NCBI RefSeq assembly: GCF_002729955.1
Contig: NZ_PBYA01000058.1
Span: 1 to 64,000, forward strand
Length of the DNA stretch: 64,000 nucleotides
From: Salinisphaera sp.
GTDB lineage: Bacteria; Pseudomonadota; Gammaproteobacteria; Nevskiales; Salinisphaeraceae
Direction of reading: 5' to 3'
Shown here: piece after piece, positions 42,471 to 53,542 of the stretch
Layout: each line of letters begins with the position of its first letter
Numbering within the stretch: position 1 is the first letter of the stretch
Notes under the pieces: model-generated
Seen by the model: only the letters and a program-made list of their open reading frames with translations
Databases searched by the model: none
What the model was told of the DNA's origin: nothing
Program-made: the position numbers and the translations under genes

Positions 42471-43203
42471 ACCCAAGCGCTGGCGGGATGCCCTGTTGGG
42501 CGCGGGCCTGCTGCTGGGTGTGGCAGCCTGTACCTGGCAGGGCATCAAACCGGAAGGCGAAGCCGCCCGGCACCTGTATATTAGCGGCGATGCGGTGCAT
42601 GTCAGCGACGATCGGATCGCGGAAATCGCGGCCCCGTATCTGGATGCCTCCTTCTTCGACGTCGATCTGGAAGGGCTGCAGGCCAAGCTGGGCAATCTGG
42701 CCTGGTTGCGCGAGGTGAAAGTCTCGCGCCACTGGCCGGATGGCGTGGTCGTACGGTTAAGCGAGCATGAGCCCGTTGCGCTCTGGGGCGAAAACGGCGT
42801 GCTTGCAAAAGACGGGCAGGTTTTCACACCCTCCGCGGATACGCGGCCGACCGGGCTGGCACAGCTCGATGGCCCGGATACCGCGGGTCTGAAGGTCTAC
42901 AACAGGTATCGCAAACTGGCCAAGACGCTGGCGGCGTCCGGCGTCGAGCTGCATAGTCTCGCCCTGGACGCGCGCGGCTCGTGGAGCGCGCAGCTGGCCG
43001 ATGGGCTGGAACTGCGGCTGGGCCGCGACGATATCGATGCCCGCGTGCAGCGCTTCGTGCGCTATGCGCTGGGTGATGAACAGGCGCGCAGGCGACTGGC
43101 CGAAGCCGGCTATGTGGATCTGCGCTATAGCGACGGTTTTGCAGTCGGCGGCACGCGTGCCGCGACCGGCAATCAGGAGAAAGGTGATGAGCAAGCGGCC
43201 TGA
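42457..43203 (+). CDS. ftsQ: Cell division protein FtsQ
   Basis: A 248-residue bitopic division protein with a periplasmic POTRA domain (about residues 38-110; HLYISGDAVHVSDDRIAEIA onward) and a beta domain that contacts FtsB. The cytoplasmic tail is only about 11 residues. The hydrophobic segment is short (about residues 12-24) and ends in VAAC at residue 25, which fits a lipobox; see findings. It overlaps ddl by 14 bp and ftsA by 17 bp. Identity rests on the POTRA pattern and position. Confidence 0.9.
   Translation: MNWREPKRWRDALLGAGLLLGVAACTWQGIKPEGEAARHLYISGDAVHVSDDRIAEIAAPYLDASFFDVDLEGLQAKLGNLAWLREVKVSRHWPDGVVVRLSEHEPVALWGENGVLAKDGQVFTPSADTRPTGLAQLDGPDTAGLKVYNRYRKLAKTLAASGVELHSLALDARGSWSAQLADGLELRLGRDDIDARVQRFVRYALGDEQARRRLAEAGYVDLRYSDGFAVGGTRAATGNQEKGDEQAA
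43171..43183 (+). promoter_or_regulatory. ftsA ribosome-binding site (13-mer shared with ftsQ)
   Basis: AATCAGGAGAAAG ends 3 bp before ATG 43187, inside the end of ftsQ. It is an exact copy of the ftsQ site at 42441-42453. Confidence 0.7.
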
Positions 43204-44422
43204 CCAGAATCTCGTCGTCGGCCTCGATATTGGCACCTCCAAGGTTGCCTGTATCGTTGCCGAGGTGAACGAGGGCAAGCTCGAGATCATTGGTCTGGGT
43301 AGTGCGCCGTCGCGCGGCATGAAGAAGGGGATGGTGGTCAATATCGAATCCACCACCGATTCCATTCGTCGCGCGGTCGAGGAAGCGGAATTGATGGCCG
43401 GCTGCCGGATTCAGTCCGTGCACTGCGGCATATCGGGCGCGCATGTGCGCTCGCTGAATTCGCACGGCATCGTGGCGGTGCGTAACAAGGAAGTCACCGA
43501 ATCCGATATCGAGCGCGTGATCGACGCCGCCTGTGCGGTGGCGATCCCGGCCGATCAGAAGATCCTGCACGTACTGCCGCAGGAATTTGCCGTCGACGAT
43601 AACGAAGGCATTCAGGAGCCGGTCGGCATGTCCGGCGTGCGCCTGGAAGCCAAGGTGCATATCGTGACGGGTGCCGTGACCTCGGCGCAGAATATTCAGA
43701 AATGCGTTGGCCGCTGCGGTCTGGAAGTCTCCAAGCTGTCGCTGGAACAGCTCGCGTCGAGCTATGCGGTGCTCTCCGACGACGAAAAGGATCTGGGCGT
43801 GGCGCTGGTGGATATCGGCGGCGGCACCTCGGATATTGCGGTGTTCGTGAATGGCTCGATCCGCCATACCGCGGTGATTCCGATTGCCGGCGATCAGGTG
43901 ACCAACGATATTGCCGTGGCGCTGCGTACGCCCACCCAGCATGCCGAGGGCATCAAGATTCGCTATGGCTGTGCCTTGCCGGAACTCATCGAGGACGACG
44001 ATGCCATTGAGGTACCGAGCGTGGGCGAACGCCCGCCGCGGCGGCTGTCGCGCTATACGCTCGCCGAGGTGATCAAGCCGCGCTACGAAGAGCTGTTCAT
44101 GCTCATCCACAAGGAGCTGGTGCGCTCCGGCTTCGAGGATCTGCTGGCCGGCGGCGTGGTCATTACCGGTGGCTCATCGAAAATGGAAGGGCTCACCGAT
44201 CTGGCTGAAGAGGTGTTCCACATGTCGGTTCGTCTGGGCACGCCCCAGCGCGTACAGGGGCTTTCGGATGTAGTGAAGAATCCGATCCATGCCACGGGCG
44301 TGGGTCTGCTCGAGTTCGGTAATCGTTCCCAGCCGCGGCCGGGGATCGATATTTCCAATAAAGACAATTCGTTTGCGCAGGTCTGGGAGCGGATGAAGGC
44401 CTGGTTCCAGGGGAATTTCTAG
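43187..44422 (+). CDS. ftsA: Cell division protein FtsA
   Basis: A 411-residue actin-like ATPase that tethers FtsZ to the membrane. The phosphate loop VVGLDIGTSKVACIVAE, the 1C domain with HVLPQEFAVDD, and LVDIGGGTSDIAVF are conserved. The C-terminal amphipathic helix (VWERMKAWFQGNF) is the membrane-targeting sequence. ATG 43187 follows CAGGAGAAAGG; the longer open frame upstream lies in ftsQ. Confidence 0.97.
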   Translation: MSKRPDQNLVVGLDIGTSKVACIVAEVNEGKLEIIGLGSAPSRGMKKGMVVNIESTTDSIRRAVEEAELMAGCRIQSVHCGISGAHVRSLNSHGIVAVRNKEVTESDIERVIDAACAVAIPADQKILHVLPQEFAVDDNEGIQEPVGMSGVRLEAKVHIVTGAVTSAQNIQKCVGRCGLEVSKLSLEQLASSYAVLSDDEKDLGVALVDIGGGTSDIAVFVNGSIRHTAVIPIAGDQVTNDIAVALRTPTQHAEGIKIRYGCALPELIEDDDAIEVPSVGERPPRRLSRYTLAEVIKPRYEELFMLIHKELVRSGFEDLLAGGVVITGGSSKMEGLTDLAEEVFHMSVRLGTPQRVQGLSDVVKNPIHATGVGLLEFGNRSQPRPGIDISNKDNSFAQVWERMKAWFQGNF

Positions 44423-44478
44423 TTTCGCGTTCGATCAACGTCGGTCAATCGCCGGCAGTCGCCGGCCCGACACAAAAG

Positions 44479-44496
44479 TTTTTCCGCAAGGAAAAA
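44479..44496 (+). promoter_or_regulatory. Hairpin with GCAA tetraloop upstream of ftsZ
   Basis: TTTTTCC and GGAAAAA pair around GCAA, a GNRA-type tetraloop, 27 bp before ATG 44524. A T-run precedes rather than follows the stem, so an intrinsic terminator is unlikely. It may influence ftsZ translation or mRNA stability. Confidence 0.5.
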
Positions 44497-44523
44497 GCAC
44501 GGCAACCAAGATAGAGGTGCATC

Positions 44524-45669
44524 ATGCCTGAAGTATTTGAATTTGCAGATCAAAAGACCGATAAGGCCATAATCAAGGTCATCGGCGTCGGCGGTGGCGG
44601 CGGCAACACCATCAACCAGATGGTCAACGGCGGCATCGAGGGCGTGGATTTCATCTGTGCCAACACCGACGCCCAGCATCTGGAGCGTTGCGACGCCGAC
44701 GTGCTCGTACAGCTCGGCATGAACGTCACCCGTGGCCTGGGCGCCGGTGCGGATCCGGCCATCGGCCGTCAGGCCGCCGAAGAGGATCGCGATCGTATTC
44801 GTGAATCCATCGAAGGCGCGGACATGCTGTTCATCACCGCCGGCATGGGCGGCGGCACCGGCACCGGCGCGGCACCGGTCGTGGCCGAGATCGCCCGCGA
44901 AATGGGTATTCTGACCCTGGCGGTCGTGACCAAGCCGTTCCCGTTCGAGCGCGGCCGTCGCATGGAAATCGCCAAGCAGGGCATCGAAGAGCTGGGTCGT
45001 TATGTCGACTCGCTGATCGTGATCCCGAACGAAAAGCTGCTCACCGCGCTGGGCAAGGCCACCACGCTGAAGAACGCCTTCCAGGCGGCCAACAACGTGC
45101 TGCATAACGCGGTGCAGGGCATTTCCGACCTGATCACCCGTCCGGGCGTGATCAACGTCGACTTTGCCGACGTGCGTCGCGTGATGTCGGTCCAGGGCAT
45201 GGCCATGATGGGCCGCGCCACGGCCGTCGGCGACGACCGTGCCCGCGAAGCCGCGGAAGCCGCGCTGGCCTCGCCGCTGCTGGACGATCTGAGCCTGCAC
45301 GGCGCCCAGGGCCTGCTGGTCAACGTCTCCGGCGACGAGAATCTGGGCATCCACGAATTCCAGATCGTCAACGAAGTCATCGCCGACATGGGCGCGGACA
45401 ATGCCGAAGTCATCGTCGGCATGGCCGAAGATCCGAGCATGGGCGACGAAATCTGCGTGACCGTCGTGGCCACGGGCCTGGGTCGTCAGGCCGAAGAGCG
45501 CGAAGCCATTCGTGCGGTCAAGCGTGATGCCGGCGGCCAGATGCGCTACGAGGATCTGGATCGTCCCACCGTGATCCGTAACCGTCCGCAGCAGTCCTCG
45601 CGTGAGAACGCCGCGGTCGATATGGATTACTTCGACGTGCCGGCGTTCCTGCGTAACCAGGCCGACTAA
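44524..45669 (+). CDS. ftsZ: Cell division GTPase FtsZ
   Basis: A 381-residue tubulin homologue that forms the Z-ring. The GTP loop GGGTGTGA is at residues 109-116, with the N-terminal IKVIGVGGGGGNTINQM and the T7-loop region NVDFADVRRVM. The C-terminal peptide DYFDVPAFLRNQAD binds FtsA, ZipA or ZapD; zapD is at 52692-53462. It ends the dcw operon, 101 bp after ftsA. Confidence 0.98.
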   Translation: MPEVFEFADQKTDKAIIKVIGVGGGGGNTINQMVNGGIEGVDFICANTDAQHLERCDADVLVQLGMNVTRGLGAGADPAIGRQAAEEDRDRIRESIEGADMLFITAGMGGGTGTGAAPVVAEIAREMGILTLAVVTKPFPFERGRRMEIAKQGIEELGRYVDSLIVIPNEKLLTALGKATTLKNAFQAANNVLHNAVQGISDLITRPGVINVDFADVRRVMSVQGMAMMGRATAVGDDRAREAAEAALASPLLDDLSLHGAQGLLVNVSGDENLGIHEFQIVNEVIADMGADNAEVIVGMAEDPSMGDEICVTVVATGLGRQAEEREAIRAVKRDAGGQMRYEDLDRPTVIRNRPQQSSRENAAVDMDYFDVPAFLRNQAD

Positions 45670-45697
45670 GCGGCATGGTTGGAGGGCGTCTGCCAGA

Positions 45698-45715
45698 GCC
45701 GGCCTACGGGCCGGC
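45698..45715 (+). terminator. Hairpin downstream of ftsZ
   Basis: GCCGGCC and GGCCGGC pair around a 4-nt TACG loop, 28 bp after the ftsZ stop. No T-run follows. Together with the larger stem at 45729-45766 it may mark the end of the dcw transcript. Confidence 0.4.
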
Positions 45716-45728
45716 GGTAGTCGAAAAC

Positions 45729-45766
45729 ATGCCGGTTGGCGGTAGCCGTGCGCTGCCAACCGGCAT
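45729..45766 (+). terminator. Strong hairpin between ftsZ and lpxC
   Basis: ATGCCGGTTGGC and GCCAACCGGCAT form a perfect 12-bp stem around a 14-nt loop. It is followed by CCCTATGTTAATCT, which is only mildly T-rich. It is a plausible dcw terminator, possibly Rho-assisted, or an mRNA-end stabiliser. Confidence 0.5.
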
Positions 45767-45948
45767 CCCTATGTTAATCTAAGCGGCTTTGCGGACCGGG
45801 CTTTTTCGGGTTCCGGGCGCGAGCAGTAGCAGGACGCGGCGAGTTAAGGCGAAATTAAGCCACTGTGCATAAAGTATCTGACCGTCAGGTGACGGCTTTA
45901 TGACATGGCACGCCGAGCATGACAAACCGCCACAAGGATAAAAACTCG

Positions 45949-46866
45949 ATGCTTAGACAACGCACCTTGAAGAATCCCATCCGGGCGACCGGCGTCGGCT
46001 TGCATACCGGCCAGAAGGTTTATATGACCCTGCGCCCGGCACAGGCTGACATGGGCATCGTGTTTCGTCGTACGGACTGTTCTCCGGTCAAGGAGTTCCG
46101 TGGCGATGCATTCAAGGTGGGCGATACGACGCTGGCGACCACGCTCGTTGACGACGGCGTGCGCGTGCAGACGGTCGAGCATCTGCTTTCGGCCATGGCA
46201 GGCCTGGGCATCGACAACGCGATCGTCGAGCTCTCGTCGGACGAGCTGCCGATCATGGACGGCAGTGCCGGTCCTTTCGTTTTCCTGATTCAGTCGGCCG
46301 GCATCCAGGAGCTGGATGCGCCGAAGAAGTTCATCCGTATCAAGCGTTCGGTTCAGGTCACCGACGGTGACAAATGGGCGCGCTTTGACCCGTTCGACGG
46401 CTTCAAGGTGAGCTTCTGTATCGATTTCGATCATCCGGCGTTCGATTCCGACACCCAGTCTGCGACCGTCGATTTCTCCACGACCTCGTTCGTGCGTGAA
46501 GTCAGCCGTGCGCGGACCTTCGGCTTCATGCGCGATATCGAATTCCTGCGCTCGAACAATCTCGCGCGCGGCGGCAGCATGGATAATGCCGTTGTTCTTG
46601 ACGACTATCGCGTGCTCAACGCCGATGGTCTGCGCTACGACAACGAATTCGTGCGCCACAAGATCCTCGACGCGATCGGCGATCTCTATCTGCTCGGTCA
46701 CGGCCTGATCGGCAGCTATTCCGGCTACAAGTCCGGGCATGCGCTCAACAACAAGCTGTTGCGTGCGCTGCTCTCGGAAGAAAAAGCCTGGGAAGAGGTC
46801 ACCTACGAGGATATCGAGGATTCCCCGATCTCCTACATCAACGCCCGCCCCGTCGCGGCCGCGTAG
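45949..46866 (+). CDS. lpxC: UDP-3-O-acyl-N-acetylglucosamine deacetylase LpxC
   Basis: The zinc deacetylase that commits UDP-acyl-GlcNAc to lipid A. With ATG 45949 (MLRQRTLKN) it has 305 residues, exactly the E. coli length; an upstream in-frame start was rejected. Zinc ligands are His78 (VEHLLSAM), His237 and Asp241 (HKILDAIGD), and the catalytic His264 lies in [13 protein letters not shown] lies about 10 bp upstream. It follows ftsZ as in most gammaproteobacteria. Confidence 0.97.
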   Translation: MLRQRTLKNPIRATGVGLHTGQKVYMTLRPAQADMGIVFRRTDCSPVKEFRGDAFKVGDTTLATTLVDDGVRVQTVEHLLSAMAGLGIDNAIVELSSDELPIMDGSAGPFVFLIQSAGIQELDAPKKFIRIKRSVQVTDGDKWARFDPFDGFKVSFCIDFDHPAFDSDTQSATVDFSTTSFVREVSRARTFGFMRDIEFLRSNNLARGGSMDNAVVLDDYRVLNADGLRYDNEFVRHKILDAIGDLYLLGHGLIGSYSGYKSGHALNNKLLRALLSEEKAWEEVTYEDIEDSPISYINARPVAAA

Positions 46867-46875
46867 ATATCCGGG

Positions 46876-47325
46876 CTAGCCGTTGTCGCGGCGCCCGGCC
46901 TCGGCCAGGCGCGCGAGCGCGTCGGCCAGCTGTTTATCGCCAATATAGGCGGCGCTGCGGCGTAGATGCGCCCGCGCCGTATCGCTGATCGTGCGCACCA
47001 CCTCCGGGGGCGGCGTAGGCGTCAGGTCCGGGCGCACCTTGATCTCGACGCCCTCGATATGCAGGCGCATGCGCTGGGCGAGCGCCTGGACGATCGCCGG
47101 CTGCATATAGCGTAGTCGGGTCGCCCAGCCCGCATGGGTGACGTGCAGGCGCAGGCGATAGCCTTCATAGGCCGCGACACGCACATGCGGGCCGGCGGCA
47201 TCCGGCAGAATCTCGAGCAGCGCCTGGCGCATGCGTTCCAGAAAGCGGGCGCGTCCGATCAGATCGGCAATATCCGGGGTCGCTGTATGCAGCAGGGACT
47301 GGATTGATTGCGGTGTCGTCCCCAT
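46876..47325 (-). CDS. DciA-like DUF721 protein (probable DnaB helicase operator)
   Basis: A 149-residue DUF721 protein between lpxC and secA, the common location for DciA in gammaproteobacteria lacking DnaC. The N-terminal KH-like domain (LRLHVTHAGWATRLRYMQPAIVQAL, LHIEGVEIKVRP) matches the family. DciA recruits the replicative helicase DnaB at origins. No family-wide catalytic motif exists, so the role is by homology and position. It is convergent with lpxC and divergent from secA. Confidence 0.85.
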   Translation of the reverse strand: MGTTPQSIQSLLHTATPDIADLIGRARFLERMRQALLEILPDAAGPHVRVAAYEGYRLRLHVTHAGWATRLRYMQPAIVQALAQRMRLHIEGVEIKVRPDLTPTPPPEVVRTISDTARAHLRRSAAYIGDKQLADALARLAEAGRRDNG

Positions 47326-47388
47326 GCTCTTCCCAGGCCGACGCGAACGGATTGTTTCAAGCGTAGCAGCCGGATTCGGCTGCCGTCA

Positions 47389-47418
47389 CTGAAAGGCAGA
47401 CAGGGCCTGCGGTATCAT
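47389..47418 (+). promoter_or_regulatory. Candidate sigma-70 promoter of secA
   Basis: CTGAAA at 47389-47394 and TATCAT at 47413-47418 are 18 bp apart, in the gap between divergent dciA and secA. The start near 47425 would give a leader of about 55 nt. Confidence 0.45.
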
Positions 47419-47479
47419 GCCCGTTTTGCATCGCGCGCGATGTTCGCCGCGCTTCGATCGGGCCAGACGACGAGGGTTC

Positions 47480-50281
<2,802 letters not shown>

Positions 50282-50287
50282 AGCGAT

Positions 50288-51502
50288 ATGGCCGTTAATC
50301 TGAGTGCGCCGGCGCGTCTGCTGCCGGTCGCCGGCGCTGCGTGGGCCGTGGGCGAAGCCGCGATCAAGAAACCCGGTCGCAACGATATGGCGGTGCTCAA
50401 GCTGGCGGATACCGCCACCGTGGCCGGCGTATTTACACAGAACGCCTTCGCCGCGGCGCCGGTGCGCGTGGCACAGCGCCATCTGGCCGCGGGGCCGGCG
50501 CGCGCGCTGTTGATCAACAGCGGCAACGCCAATGCGGGCACCGGCCGGCGCGGCGAAGCCGATGCCCTGGCTTGCTGCCAGAGCGTGGCGGATGCGTTGT
50601 CGCTGGAAGTGGAACAGGTGTTGCCGTTCTCGACCGGCGTGATCGGCCAGCACCTGCCGGTCGAGCGCATGCAGGCCTGCATCGCCGGGCTCGACGCGGG
50701 GCTTCAACCCGATCACTGGCTGGATGCGGCCCAGGCGATCATGACCACCGATACCGTGGCCAAGGGCGCGTCGCGCAGCGTGGATATCGGCGACGGCAGC
50801 ACCGTGACCCTCACCGGCATCGCCAAGGGCTCGGGCATGATCCGTCCCGATATGGCCACCATGCTCGCCTTCATCGCCACGGATGCCGCGATCGATGCCG
50901 ATACGCTCGACACCGCGTTGCGTACCGCGATGACGCATTCCTTCAACGCGATTTCGGTGGACGGCGATACCTCGACCAACGATGCCTGTATTGCCTGTGC
51001 CACCGGCGCCGGCGCTTCGCTTTCGCCGAGCGCGCCCGGCTGGGTGGCTTTTGTCGATGCGCTGACCGATCTCGCCCGCGAACTGGCCCAGGCCATCGTG
51101 CGCGACGGCGAAGGGGCAACCCGTTTCATCACCCTCGATGTGAGCGGCGCCCGCGACGAGGCCGAGGCACGGGCGGTGGCTTTCACCGTGGCCCATTCGC
51201 CGCTGGTCAAGACTGCCTGTTTTGCCGGCGATCCCAACTGGGGGCGTATCCTGGCTGCGGTTGGTCGTGCGCCGGTAGCGGATTTTGCGATCGATCATGT
51301 CGCCATCGCGCTGGACTCGGTCGCGATCGTGGCTGATGGCGAGCCGCGCGACGACTATGCGGAAAGCGATGCGGCCGCGGTCATGGCCCAAAGCGAATAC
51401 ACGATCGCGATCGACCTCGGCCGCGGCGATGCCTCGGCGCGTATCTGGACGTCCGATCTGTCCTACGAATACGTGCGTATCAACGCCGAATACCGCAGCT
51501 GA
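50288..51502 (+). CDS. argJ: Glutamate N-acetyltransferase / ornithine acetyltransferase ArgJ
   Basis: A 404-residue bifunctional enzyme that recycles the acetyl group in arginine synthesis. The self-cleavage and nucleophile residue is Thr191 in DMATMLAFIATDA, which splits the precursor into two chains. GVFTQNAFAAAPV, LINSGNANAGTG and GDPNWGRILAAVG are conserved. It is 6 bp downstream of secA and 6 bp before the MutT-ThiE fusion, so all three may be cotranscribed. Confidence 0.95.
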   Translation: MAVNLSAPARLLPVAGAAWAVGEAAIKKPGRNDMAVLKLADTATVAGVFTQNAFAAAPVRVAQRHLAAGPARALLINSGNANAGTGRRGEADALACCQSVADALSLEVEQVLPFSTGVIGQHLPVERMQACIAGLDAGLQPDHWLDAAQAIMTTDTVAKGASRSVDIGDGSTVTLTGIAKGSGMIRPDMATMLAFIATDAAIDADTLDTALRTAMTHSFNAISVDGDTSTNDACIACATGAGASLSPSAPGWVAFVDALTDLARELAQAIVRDGEGATRFITLDVSGARDEAEARAVAFTVAHSPLVKTACFAGDPNWGRILAAVGRAPVADFAIDHVAIALDSVAIVADGEPRDDYAESDAAAVMAQSEYTIAIDLGRGDASARIWTSDLSYEYVRINAEYRS

Positions 51503-51508
51503 ACCGTC

Positions 51509-52483
51509 ATGCCATCCGATAAGCAGGTGCCGCTGGATATTGCGGTCGGTATTCTGGTCGATCAGGCCGGTCGTCTGTTGATTGCACTGCGCCGGCCCGG
51601 CACGCCCGGGGAAGGGCTCTGGGAGTTCCCCGGCGGCAAGCGCGAAGGCGAGGAGCCGATGCGCGATTGCCTGGCCCGTGAGCTGGCCGAGGAAGTCGGC
51701 GTAACCGACTGCCGGCTCGATACCCCGTTGATCCGGTTCATGCACACCCAGGGCGAACGCCCGGTACGCCTGCATGTCTGGCGTATCGATCAGTGGCAGG
51801 GTGAACCGAGCGGCCTCGAAGGCCAGCAACTGGCCTGGGTCGAGCGCGGGGCGCTGGTCGATTACCCGTTGCTCCCGGCCACGGACGTAATCCTTTGTGC
51901 CCTCGATCTTCCGGGCCGATACCCCATCACGCCGGCACTGAGCGCGGCCGATCCGGATGCCTGGTGGGCCCGCCTCGATTCGCTGCTCGCACAGCCGGAC
52001 ATCCGGCTGCTGCGCCTGCGTGACCAAGGCTTGAGCGATGCCGACTATCAGGCGCTGGCGGCGAAGGTGGTCGAGGCGGCAGGGCGGCACGACGTGGCCG
52101 TACTGGTCGATCGGTCGCTGGCGGTATGTGAGGCCGTGGGCGCGGCCGGGCTGCACTGGTCGGTGGCGCGTCTGCTCGAATCAGGCCGGCCCGAGCTGGC
52201 GCCAGGCCAGCTATTGGCGGTATCGGCCCATACCGGCACGGATCTCGCCACGGCGGTCGAGCGCGGCGCTGATTTCGCGGTATTGTCGCCGGTGGCTGCC
52301 ACGCCCACCCACCCGGGCGCACCGGCGCTGGGCTGGGAGGGCTGGTGCGCGGCTCGCGCCGACCATGCGCTGCCGGTCTATGCCCTGGGTGGGCTGGGCG
52401 AGGCCGACCTCACCGCAGCCCAGCGGCGCAATGCGCAGGGCGTGGCAGCGATCCGGGGCTTCTGGAAGGCCGCGGTCGACTAG
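51509..52483 (+). CDS. mutT: Nudix hydrolase (MutT-like) fused to ThiE/TenI-like domain
   Basis: A 324-residue two-domain protein. Residues 1-130 are a Nudix hydrolase with an intact Nudix box beginning GGKREGEEP and ending RELAEEVG, the type that hydrolyses 8-oxo-dGTP. Residues 145-324 resemble thiamine-phosphate synthase. In that half the usual QYREK, VHLGQED and PTxTK motifs read LRLRDQ, LHWSVA and PTHPG, so canonical ThiE activity is doubtful. This fusion near secA and argJ is known in other gammaproteobacteria such as Pseudomonas. Confidence 0.9.
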   Translation: MPSDKQVPLDIAVGILVDQAGRLLIALRRPGTPGEGLWEFPGGKREGEEPMRDCLARELAEEVGVTDCRLDTPLIRFMHTQGERPVRLHVWRIDQWQGEPSGLEGQQLAWVERGALVDYPLLPATDVILCALDLPGRYPITPALSAADPDAWWARLDSLLAQPDIRLLRLRDQGLSDADYQALAAKVVEAAGRHDVAVLVDRSLAVCEAVGAAGLHWSVARLLESGRPELAPGQLLAVSAHTGTDLATAVERGADFAVLSPVAATPTHPGAPALGWEGWCAARADHALPVYALGGLGEADLTAAQRRNAQGVAAIRGFWKAAVD

Positions 52484-52488
52484 ATCGC

Positions 52489-52692
52489 CTAGTGCGGCAG
52501 GCCGGAATCGTCTGCGTCGTCGGGCAGCATGCCACCGGCGGAGCCGGTGGGGTCGGGAATGCGATTGCTTTCATCGAGCCAGTCGCCGAGGTCGATGAGC
52601 TTGCAGCGGCGCGAGCAGAACGGCCGGTAGGCGTTGTCGGGGCCAATTCGGGCCGGTTTGCCACATTGCGGGCATTCGATCGTCTTGGTCAT
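52489..52692 (-). CDS. yacG: DNA gyrase inhibitor YacG (zinc protein)
   Basis: A 67-residue protein with one zinc finger: Cys7 and Cys10 in CPQC, Cys26 and Cys30 in CSRRC, followed by LIDLGDWLDESNRIP, the family hallmark. E. coli YacG (65 residues) binds the GyrB C-terminal region and blocks gyrase. Its ATG shares a base with the zapD stop codon (TGATG), so it is coupled to zapD. The coaE-zapD-yacG order matches E. coli. Confidence 0.94.
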   Translation of the reverse strand: MTKTIECPQCGKPARIGPDNAYRPFCSRRCKLIDLGDWLDESNRIPDPTGSAGGMLPDDADDSGLPH

Positions 52693-53462
52693 CAGAAACG
52701 ACAGCAGGCCATACGGAATTCGACATTGGACGGGAACTGACGCACCCGCAGCTTCTTGTCCTGCACCTCGACGAAGCGAACCGTGGCGCGATGCCGACCC
52801 GCGCTGATTTCGGGGAATACGCGTGCATCGTCGAGCAGTACGCGGATCAGTTGGGTGCTGGTGTCCATGTTGTGTACGAGCACGCCTTTCTTGGCCGTGT
52901 GCAACGCAGGGCTGGTGCTTTCGCGCAACAGCCGCAGCAGCATGCCGATGGCCTGCTCGAACGGCTGGATATGCCCGGCCCAGGCTTTCAGATCGCGGGC
53001 CTGGTCGGCGTTCTTCTGTGACAGCCAGTGCTGGAACGCCGGCAGATCGAAGCCGCAATCGCCGCCGGCGATGGGGCTGCGGTTGTTCAGGCTGTTGAGC
53101 AGTTCGTTGTCGCGCAGCTGGTAGGAGGCGAACTGCGGCGGCATGGTCTGCATGGCGCGCCCGAGGGTATCGAGTTCGCTCAGCACCTGCTTGAGCGCGC
53201 GCTCGTCCACGTCGTCGCGATCGGCCAGTTTCTCGAACGCGGCATAGCGACTGCCGAGCTCCTTGCTGACCTCGGCGCGGGTGTCATAGCGCGACATCAC
53301 GTTGAGGATGTCGATCAGTGCGTCCAGCGTCGCGCGACGGCCCCACGGGCTTTCGTCGGCTTCGTGATGGCGCAGACGCGCGATCAGGTGCTCAAGACGC
53401 AGGAAGGTTCTTATGCGCTCGTTGAGCGGTTGCTCGTAACAGAACGCGCCGTTATCGGCCAC
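52692..53462 (-). CDS. zapD: Cell division protein ZapD
   Basis: A 256-residue DUF1342 protein that bundles FtsZ filaments by binding the FtsZ C-terminal peptide. The N-terminus ADNGAFCYEQPLNERIRTFL corresponds to the E. coli start region FEHPLNEKMRTWLR. GTG 53462 has GAGGG 6 bp upstream and was preferred over TTG 53468. It follows coaE and is coupled to yacG. Confidence 0.92.
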   Translation of the reverse strand: MADNGAFCYEQPLNERIRTFLRLEHLIARLRHHEADESPWGRRATLDALIDILNVMSRYDTRAEVSKELGSRYAAFEKLADRDDVDERALKQVLSELDTLGRAMQTMPPQFASYQLRDNELLNSLNNRSPIAGGDCGFDLPAFQHWLSQKNADQARDLKAWAGHIQPFEQAIGMLLRLLRESTSPALHTAKKGVLVHNMDTSTQLIRVLLDDARVFPEISAGRHRATVRFVEVQDKKLRVRQFPSNVEFRMACCRF

Positions 53463-53542
53463 AGACAACCCTCGATGAATAAATCAGGCGGTCAGTCTAT
53501 GCGTCTGCACCGGCCAATCAAAGTGTTCGCGCCGTGCCTGGC

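Noticed and set aside
45880-45896. CCGTCA-GG-TGACGG inverted repeat upstream of lpxC
   Set aside because: The 6-bp arms with a 2-bp centre are too short to claim an operator, and the loop is too small for a good RNA hairpin.
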